Shown piece after piece: positions 45,501 through 53,753 of a DNA stretch of 53,753 nucleotides (positions are counted from its first letter, which is position 1; every line of letters begins with the position of its first letter). The notes below the pieces were generated by a model that worked only from the letters and a program-made list of their open reading frames with translations, did no database searches and had not been told where the DNA came from. The position numbers and the translations under genes were made by a program. Source of the stretch: Pseudomonadota bacterium (GTDB lineage: Bacteria > Pseudomonadota > Gammaproteobacteria > Burkholderiales > Thiobacillaceae); assembly GCA_030690985.1 (NCBI GenBank), contig JAUYFG010000174.1, forward strand, positions 1 to 53,753, read 5' to 3'.

Positions 45501-45698
45501 GAGGAAATTGCCCGCCAGGAAACCCAGGCGTCGGCACTGGCGGTGGCCGCAAGAAGCGGTGCGATGGTAATCCCCGGTAAGGAAGCCGACCGGCGCCGCT
45601 TCATCCAGGCGATGTATGAGACCTATTTCCGCGATTGGGACTTGCAAGCCACTCCGGACAGCGAGTCGGCGACTGGCCTTGACTCACCCGGCCTCTAA
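42597..45698 (+). CDS. KAP-family P-loop NTPase, membrane-anchored
   Basis: 1033 residues. Walker A is GGLGQGKST (75-83) and Walker B is VIDDLDR (305-311), followed by CAVVVCFDERELL. Two membrane spans between them (about 220-245, IRATALLLLLVWGLPHLLGL; about 255-275, VVAVLLPLLIALWS) are the hallmark of KAP NTPases. The C-terminal 600 residues are unknown and probably sense or bind a partner. An unusual polar stretch at about 110-150 (SNLAPGTSDEAHTLPSPAGG) after Walker A looks inserted. KAP proteins occur in plasmid and phage-defence loci. It follows the phosphorelay genes in the same direction. Confidence 0.85.
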   Translation: MKTMKNTAGGGNTEGLRFHPEAPLTEEELERLDQHRLDPVIRVASGQLLDWFTRLDAARSGVGEPPPAMVMGILGGLGQGKSTVLHAVLRQMESCQVSRNLGCCLGAIFPSPASNLAPGTSDEAHTLPSPAGGRGAQSTTDTERNPTVHGEKHISIRHACSPYWRWFPRLLKALLSAMLEGILVTRPPRTLRIDTSLTNADQIEHKLFSLLLFPHLTWGVIRATALLLLLVWGLPHLLGLEALLFQTVDGMPSLGGFAVVAVLLPLLIALWSTGRELGKDWYGNFLDVFVLKAARFLLVTPELLVIDDLDRAKVEQQRAVLRALYKHARMLDCAVVVCFDERELLASKADPDPPEELLRKVLNYAVRIPPRTKEDALLLATGICADWVMRNRAASLAAVVAAPLFAADLARISWLLGQPGPRRIKDLLAQAVMLAVPRGVDRQDDFSALLRLAALYQVLPEAGEDSERLIRMLENNRKEAFDAELAGLGDNEDKVFMARREKGDRLLQRTRAMQPVKTGWRLLIGQDSDHRDQKVAQVPVLQVPVAEGWRPAMWRLERDQPRAFCLDVGKELERVRAGYGPKPFVQVAARETAFGEYGEGASDEAAVGMFILSATVEESPEARLSLYRYWLDRLDVVGKDVQVVCLPACLREWLADADVWKRLSQLEKQTLLARIAPATPTEFIETAALLIAAEPADFPLLFRFLLEHFNQDWDRDLAAALLRATTPTLQAEDLQGLDIPENAHALLVSAWPPLQPEASNPLGSVHLPLQALGRLQLHIGKGLLPDGVHAGLRSHAPFNPGDWLAGLQGLLRPGGVWRLDYWHDTWRGTVPARLKVWIAGGFEPEKRLDKDEYWLVVFALCLADEDWDGLDVVMKVAGKLGFDMQPVPGGGAYPVSTPSDLQLAIAGDFGFIDALSTCTWFWLDQVPSPDVGIRMTRQGRVLAVIPQGQFRERLGPLHDMYQRHYEEIEEIARQETQASALAVAARSGAMVIPGKEADRRRFIQAMYETYFRDWDLQATPDSESATGLDSPGL

Positions 45699-45740
45699 TC
45701 CTACTTTCCGCACCATCTACGTCATTTATTGACCTTTCCC

Positions 45741-46448
45741 ATGGCAACCGCTGAATTCCTCGACCTGCGCCCCCTGTACTTCGCCGACCGGCGTTTCGTG
45801 GCGAAAGAAGCCGTGGAATCGCGTTATGCCGATGCTTCCAAGTGGCTGCGCGCCTTGGACAAGCGTCGCGACCTGAGCGTGGCGGCGCGTAATCAGGTGT
45901 TATTCGATACGGTGCATCTGCTGGCCGACGACTGGACAGAACAGAAGGCCAATGCCTGGAACTTCATCAACCTGGCCGACTTGGACGATCCGCTTGCCAA
46001 ACTGAATACCTGGCGGCAGACAAATCAACCAGTTGCCTTGGCGGCTCGGTCGTCTGGGACTCGTGGTCCAGACGAGGTGTTGGCGGCGCTTGGCAAGCTG
46101 GTGGAAGAGGCGCGCTCCGAGACGTATCCCACTTATGCAGCTTTCGTTCGGGCCGAAAAAGATCGCCGGCTCGAGGAAGGCGAGCGCTTCGCCGAGATCG
46201 AGGACTATTCCCGCTGGTTCGCCAAGTTCCGGCCCTATCTGGCCCTCGACCTGGAATTCCCGGCTGAGATGGACGACGACGCGGTTGAGCCGGCGATACA
46301 GGAGCGGATCGATTTCTTCCTCGGCCGATTGCCGGAGAACTCGGGCCTGGAACACCACTATGGCCAGATCGCGCGGCAGTTCATCGACTTGAAACTGGCC
46401 AGGGATATGAAACTTACCGCCTTCAAGCCGGCGGTATCGGTTGTGTAG
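45741..46448 (+). CDS. Unknown protein, last gene of the accessory cluster
   Basis: 235 residues, soluble and rich in charged helices (EEGERFAEIEDYSRWFAKFR; IQERIDFFLGRLPENSG). No family recognised. It begins 42 bases after the KAP gene and is probably its partner. I prefer the ATG at 45741 over a TTG at 45729. It has no receiver, kinase or nuclease motif that I can see. The linkage suggests an adaptor or regulator of the NTPase. Confidence 0.6.
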   Translation: MATAEFLDLRPLYFADRRFVAKEAVESRYADASKWLRALDKRRDLSVAARNQVLFDTVHLLADDWTEQKANAWNFINLADLDDPLAKLNTWRQTNQPVALAARSSGTRGPDEVLAALGKLVEEARSETYPTYAAFVRAEKDRRLEEGERFAEIEDYSRWFAKFRPYLALDLEFPAEMDDDAVEPAIQERIDFFLGRLPENSGLEHHYGQIARQFIDLKLARDMKLTAFKPAVSVV

Positions 46449-46580
46449 CTGTCATTTCCGTACTGCCGGGAATCCGTTCCACTCTCGAACTGCAATCAGT
46501 TAGACGCACTGGATTCCCTCCAGCGCGGGAATGATGGTGTCCCCCTCTGTTGAGCACCAAGGCCACGACTCCTTCTGGTC

Positions 46581-48611
<2,031 letters not shown>

Positions 48612-48693
48612 GTTAGAATCCGCGCGCTAAAAAACGGGCAATCCTAGCATTCCAGTGCAACCCGCCACATTGCAATCTAGTAAGGGCTCAATC

Positions 48694-49884
<1,191 letters not shown>

Positions 49885-49962
49885 AGCACAAATAAACCGG
49901 CGAAAACCCGCTCCGGATATTGACCGGAAGCCGCTCCATCCTTATTATCGCGGCCTCCCAAT

Positions 49963-50038
49963 TCCTCGATAGCTCAGTTGGTAGAGCAACGGACTGTTAA
50001 TCCGTGTGTCCCTGGTTCGAGCCCAGGTCGGGGAGCCA
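49963..50038 (+). tRNA. tRNA-Asn (anticodon GTT)
   Basis: Complete cloverleaf. The acceptor stem TCCTCGA pairs with TCGGGGA (one T-G pair); D-loop AGCTCAGTTGGTAGAGC; anticodon GTT at 49996-49998 in GGACTGTTAATCC; T-arm CCTGGTTCGAGCCCAGG; encoded CCA at 50036-50038. An integrase gene follows, so its 3' end is the likely attachment site. Confidence 0.97.
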
Positions 50039-50430
50039 GAATAAACAACGACTTAGGCCACTTTTACCGGTGGCCTTTTTCTTTTCCGGGACAAAAAAGG
50101 GACACTGCCAGAAAACAAACCGCCGCAACTGTCCCGGCTTGCCCCGCACTCTCCCGACTTCGCCAAGCGCCACCATCGGTTACAGCGTAACCACCCTGGC
50201 CGCTGCTCCCCTCCCTTCCCGCCTTGCCCATATCTCGCCGCCGTTCCCTGTGGATAAGTCCCTTTTTGGCGCGAGACTGTCCCTATAGTGCCCCTTTGTT
50301 TTGTTGTTCTGGCTTGAGCCACATGAAAAACAACGACATACGAAACGCCTGCACAAGATAGCTATTCCGTTGTTGTGTTTTTCTTCCCTTTGTTCTAGCC
50401 TGTGTTCATCGCTTCCATCGGGGAACACGA
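50039..50430. other. Left end of the tRNA-Asn island
   Basis: No gene seen. A terminator lies at 50055-50085. The rest is more A+T-rich than the chromosome and holds short repeats (AAGGGACACTG near 50096 and its near-complement AGTGCCCCTTT near 50287; AACAACGAC and GTTGTT motifs near 50045, 50329 and 50370), possibly integrase arm sites. TGTGGATAAG near 50249 resembles half a DnaA box. Confidence 0.45.
50055..50085 (+). terminator. Rho-independent terminator after tRNA-Asn
   Basis: Stem AGGCCAC / GTGGCCT with a short loop followed by TTTTCTTTT. Confidence 0.85.
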
Positions 50431-51486
50431 ATGCCCACCATCGAGAAACGCACCACGGACGCCGGCACGTCATACCGGGTGAAAGTTCGCCTCACGGGCT
50501 ACCCGCCTGAAACCGCCACCTTCGAGCGCCTGACCGATGCGAAGGCCTGGGCCAGCAAGACCGAGAGCGACATGAAGGCCGGCCGGCACTTCGGGCAGAG
50601 CAAGCGCCACAACTTCGCGGAACTGGCCGACGAATATGCTCCCCATGCGAAGGACAAGCCCCGCCTCGACTACTGGCGCGAGACTTTCGGCCCCGAGCGC
50701 CTGGACACCATCACCCCGGCCCGCATCGCCAAGGAACGGGACAAGCTGCTGTCCGAAGAAACCGACCGGAAGGACGCCGCCACGGGTGAACTCAAGAAGC
50801 GCACCGGGGCCACGGTGAACAGATACCTCGCCGCCCTGTCTTCCTGCCTGTCCTATGGCGTGAAAGAGCTTCAATGGCTGGAACGCAACCCGATGGAGCG
50901 GGTACGGAAGCCAGCCGAAAACAAGGGGCGGGTGCGGTTCCTCTCCGACGATGAACGCGGCGCCCTGCTGGATGCCTGCCGGCCCCATGCCGACTTGTAT
51001 CTGGCCCTGGTGCTGTCCCTGACCACGGGCGCGCGCCAAGCAGAAATCATGGGCTTGCGCTGGGGGCAAATCGACTTTGCACGGCAGGTAATCAGCCTGA
51101 CAGAAACCAAGAACGGCGACCGCCGCGCGCTGCCGCTGGTAGGGCAGGCCCTCGACCTGCTACGCGAACGCGGCCGGGTGCGGACGTTGGGCGATGACCG
51201 CATCTTTCCGCCTACCCGTGCAGCCAAGAAAGCGGACTGCCTCGACCTGCGCGATCCGTGGACTAAGGCCCTCAAGGCCGCCGGCATCGAAAACTTCCAC
51301 TGGCACGACCTGCGCCACACCGCCGCGTCCTACCTCGCCATGAGCGGGGTTTCCCTGGTCGAAATTGCCAAGGTGCTGGGGCACCGCACCCTGCAAATGG
51401 TGGCGAGGTACAGCCACCTGAGCGACGGGCATATCGTAGCGACGGGTCAAAAGCTGGCTGACCGGCTGGGGGTGGGCACCCAATGA
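50431..51486 (+). CDS. int: Tyrosine recombinase (island integrase)
   Basis: 351 residues. The N-terminal arm-type and SAM-like core-binding domains precede the catalytic domain: Arg202 (TTGARQAEIMGLRW), a Lys in the TKNGDRR hairpin, His292-x-x-Arg295 (HDLRHTAAS), His318 (LGHRTLQMV) and nucleophile Tyr327 (ARYSHLS). All catalytic residues are present, so it should be active. It lies 390 bases from tRNA-Asn and points away from it. It is translationally coupled to the next gene through ATGA. Confidence 0.95.
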   Translation: MPTIEKRTTDAGTSYRVKVRLTGYPPETATFERLTDAKAWASKTESDMKAGRHFGQSKRHNFAELADEYAPHAKDKPRLDYWRETFGPERLDTITPARIAKERDKLLSEETDRKDAATGELKKRTGATVNRYLAALSSCLSYGVKELQWLERNPMERVRKPAENKGRVRFLSDDERGALLDACRPHADLYLALVLSLTTGARQAEIMGLRWGQIDFARQVISLTETKNGDRRALPLVGQALDLLRERGRVRTLGDDRIFPPTRAAKKADCLDLRDPWTKALKAAGIENFHWHDLRHTAASYLAMSGVSLVEIAKVLGHRTLQMVARYSHLSDGHIVATGQKLADRLGVGTQ

Positions 51487-52580
51487 AAGCGCTAGAGAAG
51501 GATTCATCTATGGACTACTGGCACACCATTCCTGCGATGGCCGACCGCGCTACCCGCGAGACGGGCAAGGCGGTTACGCCCGAGGATATTTTCAACTTGT
51601 GCAGGAGAGGGCGTGTCAGAGTCGGAGCGCGCATTCCTGGCTGGGTGTCGGCGGGTATAGGGGAATTGCAGTGGCACTACGCAGACGGTTCGCAAGTCAC
51701 TCAGACTTACTCCTTCGATGGCATCGCCCGCTGGCTGGATTGCGCCAAACTGGAGAATCTTCTCATTCATGACAGGGTGACGTTGGCGGGCGTTCAATGT
51801 CCTGACGAGGAGAGCGGTATCACCATGACCGCAGGGCTGGACTCACCGTTTGTCACGATGGACGACTTGCGCATCCCCGAGCGGGAATACCTGCGCATCC
51901 TTGCCGCAATCAATGGCGAGCCAAAAGCATCGCGAAAGATTGAAGGTACTGGGCCGACGCCGACACGACATACCCTTGAACCTTGGGTGTATCTGATTCG
52001 AAAATGGGAGAAGTTGGCAGAAAAAATATTCAAACAACATCAGTCAGAGGCAAGTTTTCCGCCGACAGAACAAGCGGCTGCAATATGTTTGTCTGAGCGG
52101 TTCAATGACGAAAAGAGCCGACTTGAGGCAAAGCCAGAATTCCTATCTGCGGTTGAAAGCCTCGTTTCTGAGCTGGAATTAAAGTTCAAACCCATTGCAC
52201 AAAGCGGTCAACAAGACCTAATCGAGCAGCGCGCGGCACAGATTAAATCGTGGAGCGCGTTGCTGGCGAGATTGCGGCCGACTGCGATGGACTCAAACGG
52301 CATAGAAAACAAGGTAGCGCCGAAGACACAGCCGCAAGAAGGGGAACAGGCCAAGAGTGGGAACACCTACCAACTCCGGGGGCAAGAGAAAGCCATTCTC
52401 GCGAAACTCACCGAACAGGGGCACGACCCACTTGCATTACCGCCCAATGAGCCAGGGAAACCCGGCGTCAAGAATGCCTGTAAAAATGCGCTATCTGATT
52501 CGCCGCTGTTCAAGGGCATAACCACGTTTAGCAAGGCATGGGAGCGGCTAGCCGTGGAGGACATCAAGTATTCGGATTGA
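51483..52580 (+). CDS. Island protein, unknown
   Basis: 365 residues. The N-terminal part (AVTPEDIFNLCRRGRVRVGA) looks like a small helical DNA- or protein-binding module. A Gln/Glu-rich central linker follows (NKVAPKTQPQEGEQAKSGN), then a basic C-terminal region (READ-like turn GQEKAILAKLTEQGHDPLAL). No family recognised. A start at Met10 (MDYWHTIP) is also possible. Its codon use and lower GC differ from the chromosome. Coupled to the integrase. Confidence 0.6.
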   Translation: MKALEKDSSMDYWHTIPAMADRATRETGKAVTPEDIFNLCRRGRVRVGARIPGWVSAGIGELQWHYADGSQVTQTYSFDGIARWLDCAKLENLLIHDRVTLAGVQCPDEESGITMTAGLDSPFVTMDDLRIPEREYLRILAAINGEPKASRKIEGTGPTPTRHTLEPWVYLIRKWEKLAEKIFKQHQSEASFPPTEQAAAICLSERFNDEKSRLEAKPEFLSAVESLVSELELKFKPIAQSGQQDLIEQRAAQIKSWSALLARLRPTAMDSNGIENKVAPKTQPQEGEQAKSGNTYQLRGQEKAILAKLTEQGHDPLALPPNEPGKPGVKNACKNALSDSPLFKGITTFSKAWERLAVEDIKYSD

Positions 52581-52585
52581 GCGGT

Positions 52586-52622
52586 AACCCTCCTCCCCCT
52601 AAAAACATCATGGGGGAGGGTT
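52586..52622 (+). terminator. Hairpin after the unknown island gene
   Basis: Strong stem: CCTCCCCC-type left arm against GGGGGAGGGTT, 12-base loop; little T tract. Confidence 0.55.
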
Positions 52623-52683
52623 GCAGGGGAGGATAGCCCGAGAAATAAAACGCACATCGTCACACAATCGAAAGGAAACGACG

Positions 52684-52968
52684 ATGAACGCGAACGCAAT
52701 GCAACAACCCGCCACACTCACCGAACCGCCGAACCGCCGCCTGTTCACATTGGCGAAATTCGCGGAACGGCATTCGAGTTTCATCACCCTGGCGGCAATC
52801 ACGAATCAGGTGTTCAAGGCCAAGCCCCGCCAGAGCACGAAGGGCGAGATTTCCGGCAATGGGATGGAAGAGGCCGGGGTCATCGTGCGCCTAGCCGGCA
52901 GGGTGTTGATTGACGAGGGCGCCTATTTCCGCTGGGTGGACTCGCTGCAATCCGGGAGCCAAAAATAA
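52684..52968 (+). CDS. Small putative HTH / excisionase-like protein
   Basis: 94 residues. LFTLAKFAERHSSFITLAAI followed by a basic turn, then AGVIVRLAGRVLIDEGAYFR, resembles the small winged-helix proteins of genomic islands that act as excisionase or replication control factors. AAGGA lies nine bases before the ATG. TAATG overlap with the next gene. Confidence 0.6.
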   Translation: MNANAMQQPATLTEPPNRRLFTLAKFAERHSSFITLAAITNQVFKAKPRQSTKGEISGNGMEEAGVIVRLAGRVLIDEGAYFRWVDSLQSGSQK

Positions 52969-53189
52969 TGAGCGCGCCCACAAATGGAAACGCCCCGGAG
53001 CTGGCAGGCGAGCGGGGCGCTAAAGAAACTGCATCGAACGCCGCCGATTGTGCCGACAACGTCGCCGATAATCAAGCCGTAAAGCCGGAAGTTGACTTGG
53101 CCAGATGGGCATCGTTGGGCGGCAACATCAAGCCCAGCCGTATCGACCGCAAGCAAAAGCGCGGCTGGAAGCGGAGGGCTGGGCCATGA
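52968..53189 (+). CDS. Small island protein, unknown
   Basis: 73 residues, Ala/Asp-rich first half (ASNAADCADNVADN) and a basic end (SRIDRKQKRGWKRRAG). No family recognised. It is tightly coupled at both ends (TAATG before, ATGA after), which supports it as a real gene. Confidence 0.5.
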   Translation: MSAPTNGNAPELAGERGAKETASNAADCADNVADNQAVKPEVDLARWASLGGNIKPSRIDRKQKRGWKRRAGP

Positions 53190-53563
53190 CCGCCCGACGC
53201 CTGCCACCCCACGGCAAACAGTTCGCCGATGCCCGCGCCCGTGGCCTGACCCCGCGAAAGCTGGGGCTGGGACACCTCATTGTGCTGCTCGATTGGCGCG
53301 AACCCTGCGCGGCGATGCCGTTCGTCGTTATCCCGCCCGGCACCGACATGGACATGGTGAACCTGGCCTTCGTGGCCGGCCTGCACGTCACCATCAACCA
53401 CACCGACATGCAGGCTCCCCGAGTCCCCGCCGTGGTCGATGCGCTGCTCGCTGCTGGCGTTGTCCGAGTCGATGCAGTCAACCGGCAAGCCCTGGCCCGA
53501 GGCGATGGCCTGGATGCGGCATGGCCGGTATTCGAGCGGGAGGAACTGCGCCATGCCGCTTGA
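53186..53563 (+). CDS. Island protein, unknown
   Basis: 125 residues. It begins TARRLPPHGKQFADARARGL and continues with a hydrophobic strand-helix pattern (HLIVLLDWREP, MPFVVIPPGTDMDMVNLAFV). The sequence PHGKQF...ARARG...P is reminiscent of small proteins encoded just before RepA-like ATPases in integrative elements, which is also the context here. Function unknown. Confidence 0.6.
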   Translation: MTARRLPPHGKQFADARARGLTPRKLGLGHLIVLLDWREPCAAMPFVVIPPGTDMDMVNLAFVAGLHVTINHTDMQAPRVPAVVDALLAAGVVRVDAVNRQALARGDGLDAAWPVFEREELRHAA

Positions 53564-53753
53564 ACTTCAGCTTGAACCAGAATCCCCAGAACAGGCCGCC
53601 GCCTACCAGGCCGCGATCTCCCCGGCGCCACGCTTGCGGGCCTCGCCGGCCTTCGCCGCGCCGCCAATTTCCGCCGAGGAACTGGCAAACGCCCGCCCCA
53701 CCCCCGACTGCATCGTTGAGCGTTTTTTCTTCGCCGATGTGGGCAACCTTATC
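53553..53753 (+). CDS. RepA/AAA-like ATPase, N-terminus only
   Basis: Starts at an ATG overlapping the previous gene by 11 bases; 67 codons are visible before the window ends. After a variable Ala/Pro-rich lead, TPDCIVERFFFADVGNLI matches the strand just before Walker A in RecA-like helicase/RepA ATPases of mobile elements. The P-loop itself would lie just beyond the edge. Assignment is tentative. Confidence 0.5.
   Translation, partial: MPLELQLEPESPEQAAAYQAAISPAPRLRASPAFAAPPISAEELANARPTPDCIVERFFFADVGNLI

Noticed and set aside
48612-48693. Earlier GTG start for the aminotransferase at 48655
   Set aside because: Would add 13 residues not typical of the family; the GTG at 48694 has a ribosome-binding site and the family N-terminus.

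Overview
The window is a high-GC chromosomal segment from a Gram-negative proteobacterium. SoxXA, LolCD, GlgBC, pyruvate phosphate dikinase, fused MnmC and the comEC / DUF2062 / lolCD and uvrB / aminotransferase / tRNA-Asn neighbourhoods suggest a sulfur-oxidising betaproteobacterium. This is an inference from gene content; no marker in the window fixes the genus.

Layout. 0-4 kb: the end of a broken response-regulator gene and dnaE. 4-9 kb: worn toxin-antitoxin genes (TumE/TumA-like, XRE, Phd/VapC) and a dead class I DNA methyltransferase of the type IIG/BREX-like kind. 9-18 kb: a Tat-exported HIRAN protein, a WYL regulator, comEC, a DUF2062 protein, soxX-soxA and lolC-lolD. 18-34 kb: carbon storage and housekeeping genes (ppdK, divergent glgC/glgB, pgi, SirB2-like, M20 hydrolase, msrA, hslO, mnmC), with two toxin-antitoxin modules among them. 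34-36.5 kb: a SWIM protein, a Uma2 nuclease and a 192-bp group II intron relic inside a hairpin. 36.6-46.4 kb: a five-gene accessory cluster that I consider the main novelty. 46.5-50 kb: uvrB, an aminotransferase and tRNA-Asn. 50 kb to the end: the left part of a genomic island with a tyrosine integrase beside tRNA-Asn.

The 36.6-46.4 kb cluster has overlapping or closely spaced genes for a soluble histidine kinase, a receiver-GAF-kinase hybrid, a receiver protein whose C-terminal part carries an R-x4-H motif like that of HEPN ribonucleases, a KAP-type membrane P-loop NTPase and an unknown protein. It reads as a cytosolic phosphorelay controlling a possible RNase and membrane NTPase, conceptually like two-component anti-phage systems such as Detocs but with different parts.

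A second theme is the density of palindromic elements beginning GTAG and ending CTAC (about twenty, in at least seven sequence families). They lie between genes, supply stop codons, sit in frame inside two coding regions, and sit exactly at the broken ends of several gene remnants. GTAG is the signature of REP elements mobilised by RAYT (TnpA-REP) enzymes; no RAYT gene is present here.
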